This document shows, in pieces, positions 53,077 to 61,743 of a DNA stretch of 64,000 nt. Each line of letters begins with the position of its first letter. Position 1 is the first letter of the stretch. Origin of the DNA: an uncultured Phycisphaerales bacterium (GTDB lineage Bacteria; Planctomycetota; Phycisphaerae; Phycisphaerales; UBA1924); assembly GCA_937871915.1 (NCBI GenBank), contig CALMPG010000051.1, positions 1 through 64,000 on the forward strand, in the 5' to 3' direction. The translations under genes were made by a program, and so were the position numbers. The notes beneath the pieces are model-generated. The model did not search any database, had not been told where the DNA came from, and was given only the letters and a program-made list of their open reading frames with translations.

Positions 53077-54302
53077 CCCGTGCGACCCTGCACGATGGTC
53101 CGCTCGATCCATCGCTCATCGAACCCGTACATGAGCAGGGAGAGCGGATCGACGGCTTTCGGCCAGTCCGGCTGCGCGGCCGGGCCTCGCGTCGGGTCGA
53201 TCACGACCAGATCGGCCCACGCCCCGGCGGCGACTCGTCCAGAGTCTGTCCACCCCAGCGCATCGGCGTTCTTCCAGGTGATCTGCGCCCATGCCTCGGC
53301 GGGGGATGGCACGGGGGTGCGGCCGTCGGTCATGCGGCGCACCTTGGCCGTCTCGATCATCGCGCGGGCCACCCGGACCATGCACGGGTCCGGCCCTCCC
53401 GACACATCGCTGCCGAGCGCGACCCGCATCCCCGCGGCCATGCTGCCCGCGCGGTCCATCGTGCCCGCCTGCAGGAAGAGGTTGGCCGATGGGCAATGGG
53501 AGATGAGGCTTCCGGCCGCGCGGATCATGGCCCGCTCGGCGTCGCCCAGCCAGATTCCGTGGGCGAGAATGGTGCGGGGGGTGAGCAGGCCGGCTCGCTG
53601 GTACACCTCGGTGTAGTTGGCCGCGTTGTGCAGGCGCCCCACCAGTTGGCACTCGGGCACGGACTCGCTCAGGTGCGTCTGCACGGCCCACCCCGTTGCC
53701 TTCGCGAGCTCGCCGCTGCCCCGCAGCAGTTCATCGGAGCAGGATACGGCGAAGCGCGGCGTGACGGCCGGGCCGACCCGCCCGCGGGCCTGCAATGAGG
53801 CGGCCTCGCGGAGCAACTGGGGCGCGGGTCGGACCAACTCCGGGGGTGCCTGCTGGTCCATGAGCACCTGTCCGACCAAGGCGCGCAGGCCGACACTCTC
53901 GACCGCTTCGATCGCGGCCTGTGCTCCGGCGTGGTGGACGGTCGCGTACGCGGCGATGCCGGTGGTGCCCGCGGCGAGCATGCGCTTCGCGGCGCTGGCC
54001 GCGCATGCACCCGCGTGGTCGGAGTCGGCCCAGCGGGCCTCGGTCGGGAAGACCGCCTGGGTGAGCCACTCGAGCAGGGTCAGCCCGTCGATGCCGAGGC
54101 AGTCGAACTGGGGCAAGTGCACGTGGGTATCGACGAATCCGGGACAAATCAGGCATCGGTCGTGGCCGAAGTCGGGGGTTCCGATCCGGGCGGGGTCGAG
54201 GGTGACCTCGGCGATGCGGGGTCCGTCCAGGCGCACCTGCCCGAGGGCCAGCCGGGCGCCGCGGATTGGGTCTGGGAGGAGGATATGGCCAAAAACAAGC
54301 AT
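53016..54302 (-). CDS. Guanine deaminase-like amidohydrolase
   Basis: From ATG 54302 the 428-residue product is an amidohydrolase TIM barrel: GFVDTHVHLPQFDCLGIDGL (H60, H62), VQTHLSESVPEC, TILAHGIWLGDAE, SHCPSANLFLQAG, VALGSDVSGGPDPCM (metal and substrate residues), and WADLVVIDPTRG near the end. These match guanine deaminase, which converts guanine to xanthine. The 8-oxoguanine/ammelide relatives are alternatives. guaA and hpt lie elsewhere in the window. Its 3' end overlaps solA tail-to-tail. Confidence 0.87.
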   Translation of the reverse strand: MLVFGHILLPDPIRGARLALGQVRLDGPRIAEVTLDPARIGTPDFGHDRCLICPGFVDTHVHLPQFDCLGIDGLTLLEWLTQAVFPTEARWADSDHAGACAASAAKRMLAAGTTGIAAYATVHHAGAQAAIEAVESVGLRALVGQVLMDQQAPPELVRPAPQLLREAASLQARGRVGPAVTPRFAVSCSDELLRGSGELAKATGWAVQTHLSESVPECQLVGRLHNAANYTEVYQRAGLLTPRTILAHGIWLGDAERAMIRAAGSLISHCPSANLFLQAGTMDRAGSMAAGMRVALGSDVSGGPDPCMVRVARAMIETAKVRRMTDGRTPVPSPAEAWAQITWKNADALGWTDSGRVAAGAWADLVVIDPTRGPAAQPDWPKAVDPLSLLMYGFDERWIERTIVQGRTGYAARGPGRSNRESPRKPIG

Positions 54303-54543
54303 GTTTTGCGGGTTCTTGAGGGCGGGGCGGGGGACGGGCGGGTGGGGATGGACGATGGGGGGAGGGGGATGGATCGTCCAAAGCTCCAGTTTTTCAGTCG
54401 AAATCCACCGACAGCCGACAAAAATGCGAGTTTTCCACATGGAATTTCGCGATTGTCGAGTTGAACCCACGACGGATTTCGGCTACAACGGTACCACAAT
54501 CACGTGCGATGGATCGCACGAGTCCCTTTTTCGGAGAGAACGA

Positions 54544-54906
54544 ATGGCGAAGAAATCGATGCCCGCAAAGAAGGCCCCCAAACTGACCGCGTCGTCCAAG
54601 CCCCGCAAGAAGGGCGAGCTCTACACCCTGCTCGCCGAGCACAACGAGCTGAGCCGCAAGCAGGTCGCCGGCGTGTTCGACACGCTCAGCAAGGTGATGA
54701 CCGTCGATCTGGCCAAGCCCAGCGAAGGGCGCGACAAGATCTTCACGGTCCCCGGCCTGATGAAGGTCAAGGCCGTGTACAAGCCCGCCACGAAGGCCCG
54801 CGAAGGCAAGAACCCCTTCACCGGCGAGACTCAGATGTTCAAGGCCAAGCCCGCCAAGACCGTCATCAAGATCCGTCCCCTCAAGGCCCTCAAGGACGCG
54901 GTCTGA
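54544..54906 (+). CDS. HU-family DNA-binding protein
   Basis: The 120-residue product has a Lys/Ala/Pro leader of about 22 residues, then the HU fold: KGELYTLLAEHNELSRKQVA, GVFDTLSKVMTVDLAKP, IFTVPGLMKVKAVYKPATKA, REGKNPFTGETQMFKAKPAK. GRNPxTGE, the DNA-intercalating arm tip, is GKNPFTGE here. The Lys-rich leader is a feature of planctomycete HU variants. It binds and bends DNA as a nucleoid protein. The stop is not followed by a T-rich terminator. Confidence 0.93.
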   Translation: MAKKSMPAKKAPKLTASSKPRKKGELYTLLAEHNELSRKQVAGVFDTLSKVMTVDLAKPSEGRDKIFTVPGLMKVKAVYKPATKAREGKNPFTGETQMFKAKPAKTVIKIRPLKALKDAV

Positions 54907-55029
54907 TACGACCGACGCCGCGGGTCGCGAGTGAGGCTGCCGAAAGGCCCGGCCCGCCGACCCGCTGACGAGCTCACGCCCCGCCGATCCAGCCGCTCGC
55001 GGCCGATCGACGGGGCGTTGTCGTTGGAT

Positions 55030-55095
55030 CCGGGTACCGCCGCGCTCCGCGTGGCGGACGAGGCAGAACACCACGCGGAGCGTGGTGGTACCCGG
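55030..55095. repeat. 25-bp inverted repeat between HU-like gene and birA
   Basis: Arms 55030-55054 and 55071-55095 are complementary except for two G-U pairs, with a 16-base loop. The core GCTCCGCGTGG/CCACGCGGAGC is fully paired. It lies in the 197-base gap between converging genes and could act as a terminator, though there is no T run. Confidence 0.82.
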
Positions 55096-55103
55096 GAGGC
55101 GGG

Positions 55104-55952
55104 TCATGGCCGGGCCGGATGATCGTTCACGATGATCGACCCCAGGGGCGGGACGAACGTCCGGCCGTCCACGTCGAGGACCGCCATCCCGTGGTCGTTG
55201 AGGCCTTTGAGCACGCCCGAGACCTTGGAACCGTCGGGCAGAGAGACGATCGCGTCGCGTCCGAGGCCGTGGAGGAAGTGGCCGGCCTCGACGATGGTCT
55301 CGCGGTCGAGCCCGTCCGCGGTGATCGCGCCGCGGAGCTCGTGGTACAGATCGACTTCCAATAGCGCGGTGTCGACCCTTTGGCCGCGCTCCTGGGCGAG
55401 CGTTGTGGCGTGGGATCGAAACTCTTCGGGAAGGGCGACCGGATCGAAGTTCGCGTTGATGCCGACGCCGACGACGAGCCACGGTCGATTGCCCGGGGTC
55501 GGCTCGTGGACCACCTCGGTCAAGGCGCCGAGCACCTTGCGGCCGTGGGCCAGCACGTCGTTGGGCCACTTGAGGCGGACGAACGGATCGGTGGGGGCAT
55601 CCTGGAGCGCCCGCCGAACCACGCGCAGGCAGGCGACGCCGACGCGCAGCCCCAATCCGTCGATCACCCTGGGCAGGTCCGCCTCGGCGCTGGGCCAGGC
55701 CAGCGTGAACCACAGGCCGCCGATGGGGCTGGCCCAGGCCCGGCCGAAGCGACCAACGCCGGCCGTCTGGCGTGCGGCCACGAACGCCACCGGCGCGGCC
55801 GCGAGCCGTCCGGCCTGGATCTCGCGGCGCGCGTGGGCGCTCGTGGAGTCGATCTCCTCGAAGCGCACGATCGGGCATGGGGCCTCGACGCGCACCGCGG
55901 CGCGAGCGGGGAGCGAGGAGGCGTGGGGCGTCTTCACACCTTGAGTGTACAT
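55104..55952 (-). CDS. birA: Biotin-[acetyl-CoA-carboxylase] ligase (BirA)
   Basis: The 282-residue product is the catalytic ligase without the N-terminal DNA-binding domain: TAGVGRFGRAWASPIGGLWF (biotin/ATP loop; GRFGRxW in place of GRGRxG), LKWPNDVLAHGRKVLGALTE, WLVVGVGINANFD and GLGRDAIVSLPDGSKVSG. It attaches biotin to the carrier domain of acyl-CoA carboxylases, and a carboxyltransferase gene is the next on the same strand. ATG 55952 follows a longer in-frame option at 55991. A TTCTCA-2-TGAGAA palindrome lies upstream (55992-56005). Confidence 0.93.
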   Translation of the reverse strand: MYTQGVKTPHASSLPARAAVRVEAPCPIVRFEEIDSTSAHARREIQAGRLAAAPVAFVAARQTAGVGRFGRAWASPIGGLWFTLAWPSAEADLPRVIDGLGLRVGVACLRVVRRALQDAPTDPFVRLKWPNDVLAHGRKVLGALTEVVHEPTPGNRPWLVVGVGINANFDPVALPEEFRSHATTLAQERGQRVDTALLEVDLYHELRGAITADGLDRETIVEAGHFLHGLGRDAIVSLPDGSKVSGVLKGLNDHGMAVLDVDGRTFVPPLGSIIVNDHPARP

Positions 55953-55991
55953 CGGTATTGAGTTTGTGCCCGCCCGGCGCGTTTTCCACAA

Positions 55992-56005
55992 TTCTCACAT
56001 GAGAA
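55992..56005. promoter_or_regulatory. Palindrome upstream of birA
   Basis: TTCTCA and TGAGAA are separated by two bases, 40 bases upstream of the birA ATG. It could be an operator. No regulator is identified and the size is within chance expectation for a single site. Confidence 0.35.
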
Positions 56006-56083
56006 CGCGCAAAACCGCGTCCATGTCGTTGTCACAGAGCCGGTTTGGGCCGGAATGGAGAGGCGACGAACGGGCCGTGCAGG

Positions 56084-57754
56084 TCAGGTTTGCAGCACGC
56101 CCGTCCGAAACGGCCTGGAATAGTCCCACCCGTAGGTCGCCTCGAGGGCGCGGATGAGTTCCTCGCGGGTCTTGTGCGGTTCGATGAGGCGGTCCACCCA
56201 GCCGCGGGCCGCGGCGTGGCGGATGTCGGCCTGCTCGAGGTACGAGGCGTGCACCGCGTCGAGGATGGCCTTGTGGGTGGCCTCGTCGATCTTTTCGCCC
56301 TTGCGCTCGCGGCTGCGCTCCTCGATGCTCGCGAGCACGCCGGTGGCTTGATTTGCGCCCATGACGGCGCACTTGGCGCAGGGCCAGGCGTAGGAGAGGA
56401 ACGGGTCGAAGGCCCGCCCGCACATGGCGTAGTTGCCCGCGCCGTACGAGCCGCCGAGGATGACCACGATCTTCGGGACCACGCAGTTGCTCATCGCGTT
56501 GACCATCTTGGCGCCCGCGCGGATGATCCCGTGCTGCTCGCTTTCTTTGCCCACCATGAACCCCGAGGTGTCGTGGAGGAATACCAGCGGGATCTTCCGC
56601 TGGTTGCAGTCCATGATGAACCGCGCGGCCTTGTCGGCCGAGTCGTGGTAGATCACCCCGGGGAGTTGGACCTGGCCGTTGCCGCCCGCCATGGACTTGG
56701 TGACCTTCTTCTGGTTGGCGACGATGCCGCAGGGCATGGAGCCGATCCTGGTATAGCCGCAGACGAGCGAGGGGCCGTACTCGGACTTGTACTCATCGAA
56801 GTCGGGGGCCTTGCCGTCGGATCGTGCATCGACCATGCTGGCGATGACATCGCGTACGTCGTACTGGCCTCCCGACTTGTCGGTGAAGGCGTCGAATACC
56901 GTCTCCCCCGGTCTTGCTCCCGCACTCCCCTCGGTGCCTCTGTGCCTCTGTGGTGAAGGGCTCGGCTGATACTTGGCGACAAGCGACTTCAGCCGCTCGA
57001 TGCAGGCCTCATCGTCCTTCTCGCGGAAGTCGATCGTTCCGCTGACGGCCGCGTGCATCTTCGCGCCGCCGAGGTCCTCGTCGGTGACGACCTGTCCCAC
57101 TGCGGCTTTCACCAGCGCGGGCCCGGCGAGGTAGAGACCCGATCCCTCGGTCATCAGCAGCGTGTCGCAGAGGACCGGGAGGTAGCCGCCACCCGCGACG
57201 CAGTAGCCCATGATGGCCGCGATCTGCGGGATGCCCTCGGCGGAGATCACCGCGTTGTTGCGGAAGATTCGCCCGAAGTCGTCGGTGTCGGGGAAGACAT
57301 CCTCCTGCAGCGGGAGGAAGACGCCCGCCGAATCCACGAGATAGAGCAGCGGCAGGCGGGCCATCTGCGCCACCATCTGGGCCCGGATGATCTTCTTGCA
57401 TGTCATTGGGAAGAACGCCCCGGCCTTCACCGTGGCGTCGTTGGCGATGATCATGCAGTCGCGGCCCTGCACCGGGCCGATTCCGGTCACGACTCCCGCG
57501 GCCGGGGCTCCGCCGTACTCGGCGTACATCCCGAACGCGGACCAGAGACCGAGTTCGACGAACTTCGACTCGTCGTCAACGAGTTTCGCGATTCGCTCTC
57601 GGGCGGTGAGGCGACCCTTTTCATGCTGGCGATCGGCCGCGGACTTGCCGCCGCCCTTGCGGATGATCGCCTCGTCGATGCGGAACAGGTCGTTCCGCTG
57701 GCGGAGTGTCAGGTCGGCGAGGTCGGGGTTGGCGGGCGCGGACGAGATTGACAT
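56084..57754 (-). CDS. Acyl-CoA carboxylase carboxyltransferase (beta) subunit
   Basis: The 556-residue product resembles methylcrotonyl/propionyl-CoA carboxylase beta: RLTARERIAKLVDDESKFVE, GIGPVQGRDCMIIANDATVK, YLVDSAGVFLPLQEDVFPDT, FLHDTSGFMVGKESEQHGII, VILGGSYGAGNYAMCGRAFD, WPCAKCAVMGANQATGVL. It transfers a carboxyl from biotin to an acyl-CoA. Substrate unknown. The linker near residues 270-290 contains QRHRGTEGSAGARPGE, coded by a CACAGAGGC-type repeat inserted in frame. The alpha subunit is not in the window; birA lies just downstream. Confidence 0.93.
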   Translation of the reverse strand: MSISSAPANPDLADLTLRQRNDLFRIDEAIIRKGGGKSAADRQHEKGRLTARERIAKLVDDESKFVELGLWSAFGMYAEYGGAPAAGVVTGIGPVQGRDCMIIANDATVKAGAFFPMTCKKIIRAQMVAQMARLPLLYLVDSAGVFLPLQEDVFPDTDDFGRIFRNNAVISAEGIPQIAAIMGYCVAGGGYLPVLCDTLLMTEGSGLYLAGPALVKAAVGQVVTDEDLGGAKMHAAVSGTIDFREKDDEACIERLKSLVAKYQPSPSPQRHRGTEGSAGARPGETVFDAFTDKSGGQYDVRDVIASMVDARSDGKAPDFDEYKSEYGPSLVCGYTRIGSMPCGIVANQKKVTKSMAGGNGQVQLPGVIYHDSADKAARFIMDCNQRKIPLVFLHDTSGFMVGKESEQHGIIRAGAKMVNAMSNCVVPKIVVILGGSYGAGNYAMCGRAFDPFLSYAWPCAKCAVMGANQATGVLASIEERSRERKGEKIDEATHKAILDAVHASYLEQADIRHAAARGWVDRLIEPHKTREELIRALEATYGWDYSRPFRTGVLQT

Positions 57755-57836
57755 GCGGTCCTCATGCAGCGTTGTCGGTCGGGAGGGTATGGGCGTCGGG
57801 CGCCGGCCGTCGGTGCATCCGGCATCCGATGGTTGC

Positions 57837-58652
57837 TCACAGCGTCGTCAGCGCCCGTCTGCCAAGCACGATCCCCGCGGTGGCCCACAGGGCCAGCGCG
57901 ATCCCGCCGAGTATGGCCAGATCGCCGAGCGGCCACTTCCCGTTCATGAGCATCCCGACGGGCCGGTAGTAGTGCAGGAAACTCAGGAACGCGATCTGCT
58001 TGGCCGGATTCCAGAGCAACTCCAGGAAGTTCACCAGCAGGGAGCCGACGGAGACCACGAGCACGAGGAGCACCGCCCGGCCGCGCCGATCGCTCAGGGA
58101 GGACGCGGCCATTGCGGCCGCGCCGACGACCGCGTACACGAACCCGAGATTCACCAGCACCATGGCGAGGTTGCCCCAGTTGGGACGATGCTCGGGCAGG
58201 ATGAAGCGGGCGCCGATGAAACTCCCCGCGTAGACCGCGCCGAGCATCAGCGCGCCGCCGAGCAACCACGCGGCGGTCTCGCTCAGGAAGAGTTGCCGGC
58301 GCGAGATCGGCAGGCCCATGAGCATGTCGATCGAGCCGCGCTCGATCTCTCCCGCCGGGACACGCGTGCAGGCGATGATCGTTTGCGTGAGCAGGAGGAT
58401 GAGCACCACGGGGTGGGACCAGGCGATCGAGAAGGCGATGTCGGCGATGCCGCCGCCCCGGGCGTCCACGCCGAGGAGCACGTTGCGCATCTGCACGAAG
58501 CCGGGGGGCATGGCCCGCTGGATGACGCGGGCCTGGAACTGGGGCAGGGCGTAGGCGAGCAGGCCCGAGATGGTCGCCAGCAGCGCGGCGCACAGGAGTG
58601 TTGTCGGGAGCGTCTCCCGCAGGGCGCGCCGAACCAGGCCGATGTTGATCAT
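57837..58652 (-). CDS. ABC-2 type transporter permease
   Basis: The 271-residue protein has about six membrane segments and the ABC-2 coupling region EIERGSIDMLMGLPISRRQL. It overlaps the ATPase gene (ATGA at 58652-58649). Proteins of this type export small lipophilic compounds or affect envelope maintenance. The substrate cannot be told. Start chosen by overlap with the ATPase stop. Confidence 0.87.
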   Translation of the reverse strand: MINIGLVRRALRETLPTTLLCAALLATISGLLAYALPQFQARVIQRAMPPGFVQMRNVLLGVDARGGGIADIAFSIAWSHPVVLILLLTQTIIACTRVPAGEIERGSIDMLMGLPISRRQLFLSETAAWLLGGALMLGAVYAGSFIGARFILPEHRPNWGNLAMVLVNLGFVYAVVGAAAMAASSLSDRRGRAVLLVLVVSVGSLLVNFLELLWNPAKQIAFLSFLHYYRPVGMLMNGKWPLGDLAILGGIALALWATAGIVLGRRALTTL

Positions 58653-59551
58653 GGGCGTTGCTCCGGCGCGGCGTGCTCCTCGTAGTACTGCTTGAAGAGC
58701 GCTTCGAGGTCGGGGCGGGCGATGGACAGATCCTCGATCGGCTTTCCCGCCAGCCACGCCAGCAGGTCTTCGATGCTGCCGCCGAAGTGGGCCGACCATG
58801 CCCGCGGCGATTGCTCGATGACGCGCAGGGCGGCGAGCCCGTTCGCGGGGGGCGTCACGCCCGCATTCCATCGCACGCGCACGACGTGCCCGGCCTGGCG
58901 CTGGAGCTCGCTGAGCACGCCGTCGAAGACAATCCGCCCCGCCCGCACGATCGCCAGTCGGTCGCAGAGCCGCTCCACCTCGCTGAGGGTGTGGCTGGAG
59001 AAGAAGACGGTGCGCCCCTGGCGCGATGCGCTGCGCAGATAGTCCAGCAGTCGGTCCTGCATCAGCGGGTCGAGGCCGCTCGAGGGCTCATCGAGGATCA
59101 GCAGGCGCGGCTCGTGGGCCATGGCCAGAATGAGGCCGAGTTTCTGGCGCATGCCCTTGGACATGCGCCGGACTTTCACCGACAGATCGAGCTCGAACAT
59201 GTCGGCGAGGCGCGTGCCGCCGGGCATCAGATCGCGCCCCCGGACGCTGGCGAAGAGCCGCAGCGCGCTACGTCCATCCAGCCAGGGCCAGAGGCGCAGG
59301 TCGCCGGGGACGTACCCGACGTCCTGTTTGATGATTCGGGTCTCACGCCAGCAGTCCTTGCCGAAGATGCTCGTGCGCCCGTGCGTGGAGCGCAGGAATC
59401 CGAGCAGCACGCGGATGGTCGTGGTCTTTCCCGCCCCGTTGGGCCCGAGAAACCCGAAGAGCGTTCCTTCGGGTACGCTCAATGAGACATTCTCGATGCC
59501 GCGCCGCGGGCCGTAGCGGTAGGTCAGGTCGTCGATTTCAATGGGGTGCAT
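58649..59551 (-). CDS. ABC transporter ATP-binding protein
   Basis: The 300-residue product has Walker A GPNGAGKTT (near 35-43), signature RRMSKGMRQKLGLILAM, Walker B LLILDEPSSGLDP and the H-loop SSHTLSEVERLCDRL. It is of the DrrA/CcmA-like exporter class with a C-terminal domain of about 70 residues. Together with the downstream permease it forms a two-gene exporter. Confidence 0.93.
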   Translation of the reverse strand: MHPIEIDDLTYRYGPRRGIENVSLSVPEGTLFGFLGPNGAGKTTTIRVLLGFLRSTHGRTSIFGKDCWRETRIIKQDVGYVPGDLRLWPWLDGRSALRLFASVRGRDLMPGGTRLADMFELDLSVKVRRMSKGMRQKLGLILAMAHEPRLLILDEPSSGLDPLMQDRLLDYLRSASRQGRTVFFSSHTLSEVERLCDRLAIVRAGRIVFDGVLSELQRQAGHVVRVRWNAGVTPPANGLAALRVIEQSPRAWSAHFGGSIEDLLAWLAGKPIEDLSIARPDLEALFKQYYEEHAAPEQRP

Positions 59552-59646
59552 CGAGAGGGTGGTCCCGCCGGGTCTTTGTGGGAGGGGAATCTATGCGTGT
59601 CGGTGTGATTCGCACGCAAGCCCTTGTCAGCACGATGTTTGGTAAC

Positions 59647-59655
59647 TTATCCACA
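59647..59655. promoter_or_regulatory. Perfect DnaA-box match upstream of recA
   Basis: TTATCCACA matches the DnaA box consensus TTATNCACA exactly and lies 15 bases before the recA -35. Single copies also arise by chance, so a role is uncertain. Confidence 0.4.
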
Positions 59656-59670
59656 ACTGAACCCAAACAC

Positions 59671-59699
59671 TTGACGGCCTGTACGGTCTCTGGTAAAGT
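59671..59699 (+). promoter_or_regulatory. recA promoter
   Basis: TTGACG (59671-59676) and TAAAGT (59694-59699) are spaced 17 bases apart, a good sigma-70-type promoter. The start would be near 59706, giving a leader of about 200 bases. No canonical LexA box is obvious. Confidence 0.82.
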
Positions 59700-59906
59700 G
59701 ATCCCCGATCCGGCTCGCGACCTGCGCCGCCCCGGATCCGAGGTGTCTGGGGTCATCTGACTCCGCCTCGCCCAGCGCATCGGCGTTCGAAGGCCCGACC
59801 GCTTCCTGCGTGCATCACCGCCCGGCGTCTGCGCGAGCAACCCGACCAGCGGCGCACCCAGCGAGCCAAGCCGGCCACCTTCGGCAAGTTTGAAAGGAGG
59901 GCCACT

Positions 59907-61064
59907 ATGGCCCGCACTCCGCGCTCATCGTCCGAGTCCGCCTCCAGCAACGGCGTCGCTGAAGTCGAAGCGAAGCCCCAGGCCGCCGCACGCCCCGTCG
60001 TCGCGGCCCCCACCCCCCCGAAACCCACCAAGGAAAAACTGCTCGCCGTCGGCCAGGCCGTCGGCCAGATCGAGAAGGCCTTCGGCAAGGGCTCGATCAT
60101 GAAACTCGACGAGCACGCCTATCTGGCCATCCCCGGCATCTCGACGGGCTCGATCTCGCTCGACCTCGCCCTGGGCGGCAAGGGCATCCCCCGCGGGCGC
60201 ATCATCGAGATCTTCGGCCCGGAATCCTCCGGCAAGACGACCCTCGCCCTCACCGTCGCGGCCCAGGCCCAGAAGGCCGGCGGTGTCGCGGCGGTGATCG
60301 ACGCGGAGCACGCCCTCGACCCGTCGTGGGCCCGCAAGATCGGCGTGAACATCGACGACCTGCTCGTCTCCCAGCCCGACTCGGGCGAGCAGGCGCTGGA
60401 GATCTGCGAGCTGCTGGTTCGCTCCAACGCCGTGGACGTGATCATCGTGGACTCCGTCGCGGCCCTGATCCCGCGTGCGGAGATCGAGGGGGAGATGGGC
60501 GACTCGGTCATGGGCCTGCAGGCCCGGCTGATGTCGCAGGCCATGCGCAAGCTCACGGGCATCATCGCCCGCTCCAACTGCACGGTGATCTTCATCAACC
60601 AGATCCGCGAGAAGATCGGCGTGATGTTCGGCTCGCCCGAGACCACCCCCGGCGGGCGTGCGCTGAAGTTCTACGCCTCGGTCCGCCTGGACATCCGGCG
60701 CACCGGATCGCTCAAGGAGGGGGACGTCGCCGTGGGCAACCGCGTCCGCACCCGCGTGGTGAAGAACAAGGTCGCGCCGCCCTTCCGCGACGCCGAGTTC
60801 GACATCATGTTCGACGAGGGCATCAGCGCCTCGGGCGACCTGATCGACCTCGCCGTGGAGTGCAACGTCGTGGAGAAGAGCGGGTCGTGGTTCTCCTACG
60901 GCGAGCTCCGCATCGCCCAGGGACGCGAGTCGGCCAAGAAGTTCCTGCGGGAGAATCCCGACATCTTCGACGAGATCCGGCGCAACGTGCTGGCCCTGAA
61001 GGCCACGCAGCCAGCCAAGGCGGGCGTTCCCGCGGCGGGCGAGGACATCGAGGAAGCCGAATAA
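59907..61064 (+). CDS. recA: Recombinase RecA
   Basis: The 385-residue product has [20 protein letters not shown], Walker [70 protein letters not shown] and [14 protein letters not shown]. RecA forms filaments on ssDNA, performs strand exchange and promotes LexA self-cleavage. An Ala/Pro leader of about 35 residues precedes the core. AAAGGAGG lies about ten bases upstream of the ATG. A twelve-base-pair hairpin (61078-61105) follows the stop. Confidence 0.98.
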   Translation: MARTPRSSSESASSNGVAEVEAKPQAAARPVVAAPTPPKPTKEKLLAVGQAVGQIEKAFGKGSIMKLDEHAYLAIPGISTGSISLDLALGGKGIPRGRIIEIFGPESSGKTTLALTVAAQAQKAGGVAAVIDAEHALDPSWARKIGVNIDDLLVSQPDSGEQALEICELLVRSNAVDVIIVDSVAALIPRAEIEGEMGDSVMGLQARLMSQAMRKLTGIIARSNCTVIFINQIREKIGVMFGSPETTPGGRALKFYASVRLDIRRTGSLKEGDVAVGNRVRTRVVKNKVAPPFRDAEFDIMFDEGISASGDLIDLAVECNVVEKSGSWFSYGELRIAQGRESAKKFLRENPDIFDEIRRNVLALKATQPAKAGVPAAGEDIEEAE

Positions 61065-61077
61065 GCACGGCGGATGC

Positions 61078-61105
61078 CGTGGTGGAGCCGCCGGGCTCCA
61101 CCACG
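61078..61105 (+). terminator. Hairpin after recA
   Basis: CGTGGTGGAGCC (61078-61089) and GGCTCCACCACG (61094-61105) form a perfect 12-base stem with a four-base loop. Only CTTCCC follows, without a T run, so termination would be weak or Rho-dependent. A related GTGGTGG-type repeat occurs at 55030-55095. Confidence 0.55.
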
Positions 61106-61190
61106 CTTCCCAAACACGAGCACCCGCCACACGGTGGACGCACGGACGTCCGTCGAGGTTTTTGTCCCTCACCCCAGCGGAAGGTCACGC

Positions 61191-61541
61191 ATGTCCGAAC
61201 GCGCCGACAATCGCATCGACTACATCGAACTCCCCGGCGCGGCCATGCCCGCCATGCAGGCGTTCTACACCAAGGTCTGCCACTGGACCTTCCAGCAGTG
61301 GGGGGACGACTACGCCTCGTTCAACGATGGTCGCCTCGACGGAGGGATCAGCACCGACGGGCAGGGCCGCACCAAGGCGCCCCTGGTCGTGCTGTACAAC
61401 TCGTACCTGGAATCGACCCGGGAACGGGTGGTCGCGGCGGGGGGGACCATCCTGCGGGAGATCTTCGCGTTCCCCGGCGGGCGGCGCTTCCACTTCGCCG
61501 ATCCGGCCGGGAATGAGCTGGCCGTGTGGTCGGACAAGTAG
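61191..61541 (+). CDS. VOC (glyoxalase/bleomycin-resistance) family protein
   Basis: The 116-residue product is a single VOC module: IDYIELPGAAMPAMQAFYTK, then VCHWTFQQWGDDYASFNDG, and RRFHFADPAGNELAVWSDK. The putative metal residue positions of glyoxalase I are present in part (the C-terminal E in NELAVW). The substrate is unknown. It follows recA by 126 bases and precedes tRNA-Leu. Confidence 0.87.
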   Translation: MSERADNRIDYIELPGAAMPAMQAFYTKVCHWTFQQWGDDYASFNDGRLDGGISTDGQGRTKAPLVVLYNSYLESTRERVVAAGGTILREIFAFPGGRRFHFADPAGNELAVWSDK

Positions 61542-61594
61542 CCGCGATTGTCCGTTCTGGCGGCCGCGCCTATCGTCCGGCCACAACAAAATAC

Positions 61595-61678
61595 GCGGCC
61601 GTGGCGGAATTGGCAGACGCGCTAGATTCAGGTTCTAGTAGGTTCACCCCTGTGGAGGTTCGACTCCTCTCGGCCGCA
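61595..61678 (+). tRNA. tRNA-Leu (anticodon CAG)
   Basis: This 84-base class II tRNA has acceptor GCGGCCG paired with CGGCCGC, anticodon loop TTCAGGT (CAG, leucine codon CUG), a long variable arm, and T-loop GGTTCGACTCC. The 3' CCA is not encoded. A UUCG-loop terminator follows. Confidence 0.95.
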
Positions 61679-61688
61679 CTTCGATAAG

Positions 61689-61724
61689 CGGGCAGCCCTT
61701 CGGGGTTGCCCGTTTTCGTTTCGC
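61689..61724 (+). terminator. Intrinsic terminator with UUCG loop after tRNA-Leu
   Basis: A ten-base stem, CGGGCAGCCC and GGGTTGCCCG with one G-U pair, has a TTCG tetraloop and is followed by TTTTCGTTT. Confidence 0.92.
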
Positions 61725-61743
61725 ATGTCCGAGTTCGGGCGGA

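Noticed and set aside
59671..59906. SOS (LexA) box in the recA leader
   Set aside because: No match to CTG-N10-CAG or GAAC-N4-GTTC types is visible around the promoter.
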